From: Liolophura sinensis
Taxonomy: Eukaryota > Mollusca > Polyplacophora > Chitonida > Chitonidae
Assembly (NCBI RefSeq): GCF_032854445.1
Contig: NC_088302.1
Location: 2,358,001-2,422,000 of the forward strand
Reading direction: 5' to 3'
Length of the DNA: 64,000 bases
Below, piece by piece: positions 36,000 to 47,520 of this stretch (position 1 is its first letter; each line of letters begins with the position of its first letter). The notes under the pieces were generated by a model that worked only from the letters and a program-made list of their open reading frames with translations, was not told the origin of the DNA and searched no databases. A program made the position numbers and the translations under genes.

Positions 36000-38948
36000 G
36001 GCCGTTAGCCCGATTTTGTAACCTTTCGGAAGAATCCCATGAACCTTTGAAGTAATAGGTTTTTTCTAAAATAGATTTATTTTGAACTTAATTTGGACTC
36101 TCGGAGATTGCATGCAGTAAAGTAATATAATTATAGAGAAGTTTTAAATTGTTATCAAGTTCAAAACTCTTTTTGCAACTGGCCTCTGAAGTTTTGACAC
36201 CCCAGTTCATTCGCATTGTGCGTTCTGTTTGGATTTGCATCGTCACTGCAACATTCGCTATTGTATATATTCACACGTCGGTTTGTAAGACCTACGAATG
36301 ATGAATTTGATGAATGGACTAGAAGCGGAGTAGTAATACGCTTTTCCCTAGATACAGTGGATGGCGGACCTCATTCATGAAACTCAGACAGTTGGCATGC
36401 ACTTAACCCATCGAGACGTGCTATACTAACTTAGTACGTAGAGCCCCTCTCTTGCCCGTATCTCACCCAGCATGAAAATTTCACAAATGTCTTGTGGCTC
36501 GAGTCTATCCTAATGTTTGGTATACACTAATCCCACATTATCCGCATTTAAAAGACGTCAAAATTTGCACTAGTAAGCCCTCTTTTAACAACAATCTATC
36601 CGTGGAGAATTTTGAAAGCGGAAGTGTAACTGAAGTCTGCCATGTTTCATACTTGAACCTAGGGCAACCTCTAAGTACACGCTAGCTCCTTGAAAGATAA
36701 ATTGTTTGCAACGAAATCCACTGACCAGAATAACCTCTTATTGAAGGCCAAAAAATTAAAAAAAAAAAAAACAACAAAATAATTTCGAACAGCCAGCACA
36801 CCCCTTGTGCAAGTTCAAAACATGGCAGACGTTGGTTTGACTTGTTCGATTCAAAAGATTAAAGGAGTTACTGTTAAAAGACGGTTTGACAATGCTGGAT
36901 TTGACATATTTACATTTCACTTGTTTTAAGAAATCGGTGCATGTGGGGTTCGCGGTGTTTTATTAGTTGAATATTCCTCGTGGAAAGCAGGGGTAATATT
37001 AGATATGGTAATCAGAAACGTCAGATATAGATATACTGAAGGTTTTTGAAGCATGAAGGCAAAACACTAGAACTGTTAACGTTCATCGGTCTGAGATATG
37101 CGTGTAGCCTACGTAATATGTGTTTATCAAAAGTTTCCTGTATATGTGAAATTTTGTTGATCTAACTTTTATTTCAAGCAGATCTATTTTTAGTGTTCTG
37201 ATTTTTGTTTAAGCCGTCACACATTCATTGAATGATCTAGTATAAACTAAGATGATGGACAATAAAGTGTTGCTGTAGCTTTGGGAAAAGAGAAGTAAGA
37301 CAGATAAAGAGGAGATGTTTTGTTTGTTAGTAGGAGTGTTGTGATTTATTCTCGGGGCGCGTGACACTACTGATAACAACCATTAAGTGCTAACGATACT
37401 AAAACTTTTAAGTGTGATCTTTGAATGAAAGAATTAAAGCTTATGTTCCTAGTCCGGCCTTTCTTGTGAACGACATCACTATTAAACCAACACTTACATT
37501 TACATTTCTTTTTATTTACAGAAAGGTAAGATCTCAAATTATTGGATAACAGAATGTGTTAAAACATTGACGCCAAAAGAACCACAGAATACTGAAGTAT
37601 GACCTTATTTGTTTAAACCATGATATTCTCATCGTATATTCAACTAACAGAATAACCAATAGTTCGGCTCATCAGCGTGACACCTGTATTAATCGATTAA
37701 TTTATTTATCTAGAGGACAATGAGTGAACTCATCTATCAATTTGTTCACCAGACGGGTATTTCCATAAATGTATCCGATCAATCCGTAAGTACTGCCATG
37801 GTGCATGTACCAGTCAAATAATTGACTATAGACAAGTAATCAGTCAATACATGGATGACCAAACAACAATCCAGACAATAAAGCCGTCATTTATTCTTTA
37901 ATCTGTGTACCAAAGTAAAGCAGCAAGGCGCAGTGCACCAGAAGCTCCAGATCATGCCTCAGAGTTACTTTTGAACAGTAGTGACGCTTTTGTTCACGTT
38001 TATTAGGGACTGTACGGCCAAGCATTTAGCGGATTTTGTAACGTGTTAATTTACATGAAATTTTCGTGTTAAGACAAAGGTATACAAGATAGATAAATCA
38101 GGTCGCATGTACCTGCCTCCGATTTCCACTAACTTCAGACTTCTAAACACGTACATTTCATCGGCCGTTGACAGCCGCAGAGTTGTCTTTGATCTGTTTA
38201 AATGTGGACGCTGCCGATCTCTGCGACCAAGTGGATGGCGCGAACATTCGCTGGCATGCACTACAATGTGAGAGTTCACTAAAAAAAGAATATCTATGGT
38301 GATATTTCCAAAGTGATGATATATAGAGATGGTCCAAAGCTTGAACTCCGAGCCTCAGGGGTAAAGGATTGGGTATTGGGACAAAAAAAATCGTTGGGGT
38401 GCATCGAGGGATACATGTAGAAAGTACTGGCCTATCAAGTTAAAGAGGCCAAACTTGGTACATGCGGTCAATCTCAGTGATGTAGAATTATAACTTTGTT
38501 ACAAAGTAAAAGAATGTTCCTTGATCTCACAAATGGTGAGGTGGATGAGGTCATATCAAATCTCCAAGGTCATTCGTCTGTCATCTTTGATTTTATCCGG
38601 AAAAACTCTGAAGTAGCAGTCATCTTAGTATGGGTGTAAACAATTGTTTGATCGATATCAGTGAAATATTTTTGATTAGCATGCATCATTTAACAACAGC
38701 GAAAAATTATTTATCTACGTAGATAAACAGCAAATGCGAACCACATGTGAATAATTGTCAGTTACTTATCGAACTAGCAGGTATTTATGGTCTTCAATAA
38801 GTCACTACGAGTTGTCGTTATCTATCGATTATTTTCCTACACTTATAGATCATCACTACTTAAACACACAAGTTCCCTTGATTCTGTTGATATTTATTTA
38901 TCTGCAAAATGGATTAAATGTTTTGTGCCTTTCTTTCAACTATTGTGT
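36000..38948. other. Unique non-coding sequence
   Basis: No gene recognised. A short A-run lies at 36757-36770. Confidence 0.4.
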
Positions 38949-38950
38949 TA

Positions 38951-39378
38951 CAAGTCTGAGATCGCTCTGACGTTAGGTATTGCACAATTTTGGCCGGCTA
39001 AGGATGGCAACATCAACAACATCAAAGCGCTATCCATTTAAAAACCTGATGCAGTTGCCGTGGCATCACCTCACAGCGTTTGAGACAAAATTTGCTGATC
39101 AAATACATCTCCACGGCAGACACTTGTGTTCCTTATCTTTTCTTCTTTGTGTTATTCTGCATAACTTTATCGGTTATTTCCTAAGCCGCGTGGACCCGAA
39201 ATTCCGTGATGATACTCAGATCGAACGGTAGGACTGACAGCCTCGACATATTTGACAAGGCGAGGTAACTGCGTCAGATATTTATACGGATACGGAGCGC
39301 GATCTGACGTTGGTTTGGGGCCATCCTTGGCCGAAGAAAATGTTACCAAACCTAACGTCAGAGCCATCTCGGACTAGG
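38951..39378. mobile_element. TA-flanked inverted-repeat element (MITE/foldback-like), 428 bp
   Basis: The left arm (about 38951-39065) and right arm (about 39240-39378) are diverged inverted copies. Shared blocks include GCTCTGACGTTAGGT, a CCGGCTAAGGATGG / CGGCCAAGGATGG pair, and AACCTGATGCAGTTGCC / ATCTGACGCAGTTACC. TA lies at both borders (38949-38950 and 39379-39380). No coding frame is evident. This is consistent with a small non-autonomous DNA element. Confidence 0.6.
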
Positions 39379-39411
39379 TATTACTTGCTCATTATCATAG
39401 AAATTATGGGT

Positions 39412-39547
39412 CTCCGTGGCCTAGTGATGGCGGAACACAATAACCTAGCATTCTTTCACAAATGCGATCATTGTGAAATCTACCCGGTTTATCTCACCAT
39501 AATGATGGCCACCGTCGTATAAGTGAAACACTAATCAAATAAATGAA
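39412..39547 (+). mobile_element. SINE family A, internally deleted copy
   Basis: It has a head-like GTCTCCGTGGCCTAGTGATG and then directly the end of the body, CACCATAATGATGGCCACCG, CGTATAAGTGAAAC and ACTAATCAAATAAATGAAC. The region between is short and unlike the family. Confidence 0.6.
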
Positions 39548-39847
39548 CAAACCTTAGAAATTATAAATTTTGACCGTTTTTCAGCTCTGGCTTACAATAG
39601 TGTTAAATGTTATTTCTCTCAAGATGTCTGTATCTTCACTTACTGGAAGTTTGACACCTGCCTCTACTGCTGTTGTGACCGTTTTTTCTCTAGGTTGGTA
39701 TATCGATATTTGATCAATATGACAATATTAGGCACGTTTTAATTCGACATTAGGGCAGTTTTTGATTTCCAGTTAAATTAGTATAGGAGACGATATATGT
39801 TACAGGTTTAGTAATTACACTAACCCAGCCGTAGCCTTTCACCGAAC

Positions 39848-40180
39848 ACCGATGGCCGAGTGGTATAAAGTTCTCGCCTCGTGAGCGGGTGGCCACGGGT
39901 GTATTTCCCGGGTGTATTTCAACTCATACCTAAATGCCTTACATGGGACAATGCACCTCCGTGTCCTGACTCTCAGTGCTGTTGTCTCAGATGGCTGACG
40001 AAGCAATGGCTCCTTTGCTCAGTGGAGTCATGTGTTCCAGTTCATCTCTCGCAGCATGAGATGTGATTAAGACTGGTCAGGTTACGCACATATTTATTCT
40101 CCAGGCGCTCCGGTTTCCTCTGTCTGGCCGCCGTCTTTTAAATGAAAAAGTTTGAGTACTGCATTAATCAATCAAAAAAC
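39848..40180 (+). mobile_element. SINE family A-like copy with tRNA-Ser/Leu-like head
   Basis: The head GATGGCCGAGTGGTATAAAG followed by CTCGCCTCGTGAGCGGG resembles the 5' half of a class II (Ser/Leu) tRNA. The body end CTGGCCGCCGTCTTTTAAAT and an ATTAATCAATCAAAA tail are ~230 bp downstream. The box B region is poor. Confidence 0.55.
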
Positions 40181-41186
40181 TATATCTACAAACTGACTGA
40201 CAAAGGGTACGGTCCGACATCGACATAGGTTTAGAAGGAAATCTGTTCCTAATAAGGCATAATTTACACGCATACTAACTAAGTGTGGTCGTAAGTATTT
40301 TGTATGCCTTTTATGGCATCAGTATTTTACCCCCAAAAGTTGCTATGAAGTTCCTGATCGTAGTACCGAAACCAGCGATAGCAAGATTCGATCTCCTGAC
40401 ATCATTGTTGAGATGCCTGTCGTCACCAGAGACTATAGCACTGAGCCTGCTACAGGATATCAACCATGTGTGTGGCACACAGCTGAGCGCTACTGTATGA
40501 AATATAAGGGGTGAAATCTTCACCCGCATATTCCATCTGAGAGGTTTTGAAGTTAACGAGTATGTAGAGAGGATCTGTCCAAACCCTCCAGGATTCCCAG
40601 CATTGCGCCGGCGCAGTACATCACACATGATCTATGGCGGTAAGATAGGAGAAGTGAAGGTTACTGCAGGTTACATCACGACATGGCAGCTTCTCTTGGC
40701 AGACTAGTCGCTCTTGGCTGTACAACACTTACATAAGCTCTGGCGTGATTGCACCGTCAGCGACTGTGACAAACGTGGGAAGCTCTCAGCCCGAACGAAA
40801 AGACCCAAATAGACGACAGCGGTTGACTTTTTTGCGGAAAGACGCGATGTATTTTTAAGTTATACCAGTCGATTTCGAGCAGAGAAAGCACTTTGAAAAA
40901 TGGCAGGGGTTAAAACTCTTTCACCTCAGACCCCATCCCAAAGCAATAAATGACAAACCTCTCCATCTCCAGCGGTTGATCAGCCATCTTTTCTCAGATA
41001 AATGGGGATAAATGACCCCACTCCGATAGCTCCAGATAACCTTCTCGTGAGAACAGATTTATTCCAATTTCTTCCTTGAAGCGCGTACTGTCGATGGCCT
41101 TGCGTCGATGTCCCCTTGTCACGTCCATATTTACGATCTTTTCGGAACCTAAATCTTATACCTAACGCCACGTCTTATACGACAAA
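40181..41186. other. Unique non-coding sequence
   Basis: A 105-codon minus-strand open frame (40311-40628) has no recognisable domain. Nothing else is seen. Confidence 0.35.
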
Positions 41187-41360
41187 CTGACATGATTCGA
41201 CAGTGCAAGAACCGTGGTTGCACGACATTCTGACATGATTCGACAGTGCAAAAACCGTGGTTGCACGAGATTCTGACATGATTCGACAGTGCAAAAACCG
41301 TGGTTGCACGAGATTCTGACATGATTCGACAGTGCAAAAACCGTGGTTGCACGAGATTCA
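41187..41360. repeat. 43-bp tandem repeat, 4 copies, hairpin-forming
   Basis: The unit is CTGACATGATTCGACAGTGC then AAAAACCGTGGTTGCACGAG and ATT. Within each unit GTGCAA and TTGCAC are inverted, and CC/GG extend the stem after a bulge. Confidence 0.95.
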
Positions 41361-44101
41361 TCCTTTTTTCCGTTCCAATGCTCATATGTCTGCTGGACTC
41401 ATCCATACTGGAGCCCGCTTATTTCAGTCGTGCGTGCAGACTTTTGATTTCCCAACAACTTACATTTACATACCTAAATACTTAGTCGACAAAGTGTTAT
41501 GTTCAAATGTAAATGTGCCCATTTGTGTCTCCAGCATGAATTTTAAACTTTAGTCATGCACATGCATTCTTGCCGGTAGCCGTATTTTATTTGTCACTTG
41601 TGGCTTTGTTTGATTATGTCAATCTTGTATAACGCCATAGTTGTGGTTTTAAGCTCTCTCGACACACATTTTTACTTTCGTCCCATTGGGTTTTAGTTAT
41701 AGAAGGTCACAAGTGACTAGCGTCTTAAAAAGTAAACCGGCTTAATTTTCACTAGCTGTATTTAGCTTTAATATTCCCACATGCGACAACAGGCATATCC
41801 GCTCATTGTGTTATGGCTATATTTATCTTTTAAAAAAAGAAGTCGATATGTGCTCAAAAATCTAGGTGCAAAAATAGTCACATATCTGAATAATTTATCT
41901 TCATATTTGGGGATTTAATAACGTCTAACGTTTTATTGCTTTGCATATTCTTAATCGTTGATATTCTCTCATTCATCAGGCAATTTGGAATGAACAATGA
42001 CAAGGTCTCAATTACCCTGATGATAAGACACTCCATCCCACACATATATATTATCAAAACTTGCCATATACTGTCTTTATTACGCAATGGCTTTTTTAAA
42101 CCATCGACAATGATGTATCCTAGTTAGCCTCTTTCTCAAATTATTCTTTCCTTTATGTGACAAGGCGTAATATATGTTTTCTTTGTTACTAATTAATTAC
42201 TTTCCAACACTGATTTAATTTATCTTAGATAATATACACCCCGCGAAGCTGTCATGGTGTCCGCAAACCTGTCACATATGTTCTGTCACATAGTCTATAG
42301 AAGAAAACTGTCATAATTATTTCGTAGCTAGAAATACAAATGAGGTTCTAAAAATACAAATGATTGTTCTAAAATGGTACTGAGTCACTAGACTGTCGTC
42401 TTTCCAGACGACGTCAGTTCACGGGCACTCGGGCGGTCGTCTTTCTTTACTTTTTCTCCACATTCTCTCTTCCCAAAGTCTCTTCACTGGGAGGGTGTCC
42501 CACTGAACCTGTGTGAATAAGCCTCAAGGGCTGTAGTACCCTGTGAACACGGCCAGTTCCCGTAACATCCTCCTCCCGCCGGCCACTCGTCTCCCACAAT
42601 AAACCCATGCATCCCGAAATGGAAAGGGTAACCTACACATTCCATGCAGATTAGGTTCAGTCTGAACACGCGTACAACTTTAACCCATGCTTGTTAGACA
42701 ACTTTGATGATGTTAATTAGAACACAGTGCTCGTTCGTAAAGGGACACCTGCATTCCTGGACGCGCTTTGGAGTCCATCCCGGTAGAAGCCATGCACCTG
42801 GTCATTGCTGTCATTATACCTACAACTGTTTTACTTTAGTCCTTTCAGGTGCCATGCTACATTTTTATTCTCCTAATTAGACGTGGTTATTAGGTGATAA
42901 TAAATAAAAATCAAACCACCAGACAATTAATTACACAACCATTTAAACCATCAACCAGTTTTTGTTTGATCGGAGCTGAAGGCAAGGAAGGGTGGTTTTG
43001 CCTGGAGGAGAGGTTGGTCTTGCCCCGGGGTTTCCCCGGGGAAGATTTATGAATAAATATAAAAATAGACTGTTTTTTGATTTGGTACTTCTGCAGTCTT
43101 AAACTGTTCATATTATATATATGTATATCGCCTCAAAGTGTGATGAAATCTAACCGGAAGTTACCCGGAAATGGCGTTACCAAACATTTTTGACAACGTC
43201 ATCATGACAGTGTACGAGATACGTTTGCGTAAGCCGACAGAATTTTTTCGTTGACGTGTGTTTTTATTGGTTATTGGAAGATCGTAATGAAAACACTGAT
43301 AAACATAAGCTGTCAGCTTAGACTGTATTATGCAGATAACCAATGGGAGAAAGGAAAGAATAAAATAAAAAAAAGAAGAAAAGCTCTCCATTAAACCCGA
43401 CCTAAGGACGTACACAGGCCAGTGGATTTCTTGATGAATGAATGAAAGTAAAAAGATCTTGTAAATATGTCGGCTTTAATGTGAATATTCAGGATTAACG
43501 ACTTCCGGAAATAGCGTTATAAAAAAAACGGCACCCAAGGGCTATACCGCTGTGTTATCTAATTATAAATAACGCTTTACACAAACCCTCGGGATCCAAA
43601 TACGCTTGACACAATTGTTTTTGCACCTTACGTTGCCTAAAATAATTGTGTGTAGATTTATTTTATTAAGTACTTGTATCGATGGAGCATATCTTGTGTA
43701 CCTTTGCAGTCGGGGACAATCAATGGACGATATTTGTCACAAAGCATTAAAAATAGCTGTTTTCAATATGCTTTTAATATACTAGTATACAAAAACGTTT
43801 CTTCATTTCTAAGTTAAGAAGAAGCATGTGGCTGAGTAAAAAGCGTGGTGTGAACTTGTCACGAAATGCGACAAGACAAGCATATGTAAAACATTTCAGT
43901 GTTTTTTTTTCTCAAGTTATTAGGCCCTCATTCAATTGTATCACACTGTATAAGCAACCTCTGTTCACTTAATTATGTATTTTGTTTCATATACGATTAC
44001 CGTATACAAATGAGCTGATGATTTTACGTGAAGTGAGATCAAAACGCAGGTAAGCAAACCGACACGACTAGGACAGTGAAAGATGACCAATCACGCTGAT
44101 G
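41361..44101. other. Unique non-coding sequence
   Basis: A hairpin GTCGTCT/AGACGAC with a 4-base loop lies at 42395-42412. No gene recognised. Confidence 0.4.
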
Positions 44102-44108
44102 ATGGCTT

Positions 44109-44331
44109 GGATTTATTTATTTGTTTATTTGATTGGTTTTTTATGCCGTACTCAAGAATATTTGTGAAAACCAACGATCATCCGCAGGTTGCTGGCAGAC
44201 CTTCCCACGTACGGCCAAAGAGGAAGCTAACATGAACTGGACTTGAACTCACAGCGACCAAATTGGTGAGAGGCTCCTGGGCCATTACGCTGCGCTAGTG
44301 CGCTAACGAACTGAGCCATGGAGGCCTCTTT
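44109..44331 (-). mobile_element. SINE family A, near full length, 7-bp target duplication
   Basis: On the minus strand it begins GAGGCCTCCATGGCTCAG with box A TGGCTCAGTTCGTTAGCGC. It has box B near GTGAGTTCAAGTCC, then body blocks (GGGAAGGTCTGCC, AGCAACCTGCGGATGATCG) and ends TTGAGTACGGCATAAAAAAC and (AAAT)n. ATGGCTT flanks both sides (44102-44108 and 44332-44338). A body segment of the family is deleted next to the tail. This is the best reference copy in the window. Confidence 0.82.
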
Positions 44332-44338
44332 ATGGCTT

Positions 44339-47100
44339 ATGAGACCCAAACTCGTTGTGTTACATGGCCATGACATGCGCTATTCACTGCGATGTGCTGG
44401 AGTAGTAGAGCTCCTATCCCATATAAGTGTGACACCAGGAGGTCGATATGATGTCGGTTCATACTAAAGACTTGAAACGCAGTCAAGCTGGTGCTTTCTG
44501 GTCTAACGCTCTGCGTAACGGCACAAAGTTGATAGTTGTTGAGCCAATACACTATGACTTGTTGCTTTCAGTTTACATGAGGTCTTTACCAGGGTGTCTT
44601 TATCATGGTGTTCCATTGAGACAACACTGTAACATCTGTGGACATTTGCACTGTATGTACTGCAACATTGAGGCACTAGCTGTCACAACGTGACCGAAAT
44701 GATGCTGACAGCAATATTAAAATCCGCGAAACAATGTGGCAATGTTCAGGTGTTTTCCCCCCTCGTAATGCAGTATCTATTTTGTACAATTTACAACTTT
44801 ATATAGTATAGTGTAAGATAACATACTTTTCCCACTGATTTTTAAAAAAGCTCTTTTAGACATTCCAATATGTCATAAATTTGTATAACATATCGTCTTT
44901 AATGTCTTTCACTGGCATGCAGCGCAGTTTATTGATGCCATTCCATTGTTTACATGAGCTTCAGTTGCATTGCGGTTGGAACAAACCGAGCTTATTTAGC
45001 CCACACAAGTAGTGTTTCAAATCCACATTTTGCGGGTAGCATCTATGCTGGACACGAGCATGAAGCACCTCGTGTAAATATACTTTTTGTCTTTTACAAA
45101 TGCCTTTGTGATAAACACTGAATTTACTTTTCAGAATGCCCAGCGTATGTCTCGCTCACGTCCAGGGAACAGTTGATATGCCTTATCCTCAAATGTTTCG
45201 AAGTTTTAAAATCTTTTGAAATCAAATATGACTCAAGTCAATTATGACAATTCACTAATCTAAAAGACGTTTATTAGATGTCGGTTCTGTAGATACATGC
45301 TGTGGTCACCCTATATAAATGAACATATAACACACAACTGGCTGGTAATTTTCCATCAAATGTGATATTTGAAAAACTCTTGAAAGTATTTTGATACATT
45401 TAATTATTTTTCAAATTAAGCATTACTCAACATAATGTTTGCTGAAGGGAGAACACATAACACACAGTGATTGATGGCTGTGGGCGGTTTGGTGACAGAG
45501 ATGTAAAGGCTACTTACACAACGCAGTTTTATTATAGCGACGCCATTGTTGCATAAAAAACTTGGGCGAGCTTTAGATAAAATCACGTGATATATGTGAC
45601 GTCATTTCAAATTATCGTTTTCGTTTTAAAGTTTCGAGTCGATGCATGCTAGAGATAAAAGGTGTCAGTTAGACAATAATGAATGTAGCACACCTTTGTG
45701 TTGTTAACAGACAAATTAATGACAGAGAGTGAAGTGTCTCTGTTCTAAGTTCCCAGGCTACACAGACAGATTTAAAAGTATCAACCCATCAGCTTGTTTC
45801 CGCTCCTATTTAAGACATCGTTCTGTGGTAAAAGCAACGAGAAAGTTTTTAATAGTTTTTAACCACACATTCTAGGGTAATGGACTGTTATTTAAGAGTA
45901 TTGTAGCCCAGGATGTTTATTTTTAGCTCGGTCGTATTGAGGTAAGAGGTCATTAGAATGCTGAATAATCAGCTCGAAGATCTAAAGTTTAACACTCGAC
46001 ACTTTATTTCCTCTATTTTCTTAAGAGGTATAATAGTACAATACAAACGGCTGATATTTTCAGTATTAATATGTCACTATGTCACTGTATATACTTTTAG
46101 TTAATCTTCATTGTATAAACTTCTCAGTACCGGATGGAGTTTTCCGAGCTAATGCGGTGCTATTTTGGAGAAGGATTGAAAAACATACACTTATCCGTTA
46201 CCTGTTACTTTTCCGTTACCTTTTTTGAAGAGAAAAAAGTTTCACAGGGTGTATTCGTGTACAGCGATTTGTCGCATGCCTATGTTATATTTCTTTAAAT
46301 TTATTTTCTAATTTATTCTAAATGCTCAGATGTGTTTTATCGCAGACATTTTGAGTTGTTTTCAAGCCCCGGTCAATTATTTTTATGCTTAAGTGAAACA
46401 ATAAGCTTGCTTGTTTATTTGGTTTGACGTGGTTTTTAAAATTTGGACATATATCACGCTTGTCAGCACTGGTAACTTACACAGTGACTCACACGTGGTA
46501 ATTATAAAGGTAGGAAACTAAACATATTTTTAAAACATGTCAAATAAAGTTAAGAATGTTTTGGGGATAGAACATTGACCTAGCTCGAATATTCTCTCGG
46601 GCAATAGTCAACCCCCTTCTTTTCACATTTCCCGTGAAGAGTGCATTGGTCTTGGACACTAGTTAGGGTTAAAATGACTCTATGCGTCCAAACAGGCATT
46701 CGAATGTACCTGCCGTCAACCTTCCTTGTCAATAATCACAATCGAAGACCTTCCCCGAATACGGATCTTGGATTGGCCACTCATCTGTCCAAATGAATAA
46801 AAGAGCATCGTATTTTGAACATAAAGTTCTGCTGAAATTTGAAGACATTTGTTTCATGTAGCGATTGTCTTAATTCAGTTTTATGTAGTTCATCCGAGAA
46901 AGGTTCTGATTTCTTCACTCTTTTTCTCCATCTCTTTGCTTCTTCGGATATTCCGTGTATAAGGGAAACATTCTTGAGCATGGCAATAATTATAACTAAA
47001 ATGATACAAAAATTAGAATCGTTACATTTAAATTCGAACAAATCGAACAACAAAATAATAGTTTTTGCAGAAACCAAGGATCTGAGACGTTAATATGAGC
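44339..47100. other. Unique non-coding sequence with a motif-dense island near 45.5 kb
   Basis: No exon recognised. The stretch 45480-45780 is unusually dense in transcription-factor-like motifs (see findings). Confidence 0.4.
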
Positions 47101-47103
47101 CAA

Positions 47104-47416
47104 GTGCCTTCGTGGCCGAGACGGTTGGCGCGTAAGTACGCTGGAATGACCTAGGGGCCTCCGTGGCCGAGACGGTTGGCGCGCTAATACGCTGGAATGA
47201 CCCAGGGGCCTCCGTGGCCGAGAGGGTTGACACGCAAGTACGCTGGAATGACCCAGGGGCGCTCCGTGGCCGAGAGGGTTGGCGCACAAGTACGCTGGAA
47301 TGACCCAGGGGCCTCCGTGGCCGAGAGGTTTGGCGCGCAAGTACGCTGGAATGACCCAGGGGCCGTGGCCGAGAGCGTTAGCATGCCAGCACGATGGAAT
47401 CACCAAAGGGCCTCCA
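47104..47416 (+). repeat. ~51-bp tandem array of a SINE tRNA-like head, 6 copies
   Basis: Box-A-like TGGCCGAG occurs at 47113, 47164, 47215, 47267, 47318 and 47366 (spacing 48-52 bp). The unit GGCCTCCGTGGCCGAGACGG, TTGGCGCGCTAATACGCTGG, AATGACCCAGG aligns with the first ~52 bases of the SINE head at 44331-44280 (minus strand). Long open frames in this array on the minus strand are repeat artefacts. Confidence 0.88.
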
Positions 47417-47520
47417 TGGCCGCAGCAGCAACCTGCAGATGGTCGTTGATTTCCTCCGGGCTCTGTCCGATTTCCTCCCACCCCAGTCTTAGGCCTATAA
47501 GTGAAATATTCTTGAGTAAT
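47407..47520 (+). mobile_element. SINE family A body joined to the head array
   Basis: A seventh, truncated head (GGCCTCCATGGCCGCAGCAG) runs directly into body blocks GCAACCTGCAGATGGTCGTT, TTTCCTCCGGGCTCTG and TTTCCTCCCACCCC, then AAGTGAAATATTCTTGAGTA. The usual (AAAT)n tail is missing. Confidence 0.8.

Noticed and set aside
39848-39915. A functional tRNA-Ser/Leu gene
   Set aside because: The 5' half is tRNA-like, but box B is degenerate and a SINE-type body end follows.
40311-40628. 105-codon minus-strand open frame as a gene
   Set aside because: The translation shows no domain and the opposite strand is also partly open; no supporting signals.
46996-47481. 161-codon minus-strand frame (LGHGGPWVIPAYLRA repeats)
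   Set aside because: It is explained by the SINE-head array at 47104-47416 and is antisense to the SINE.
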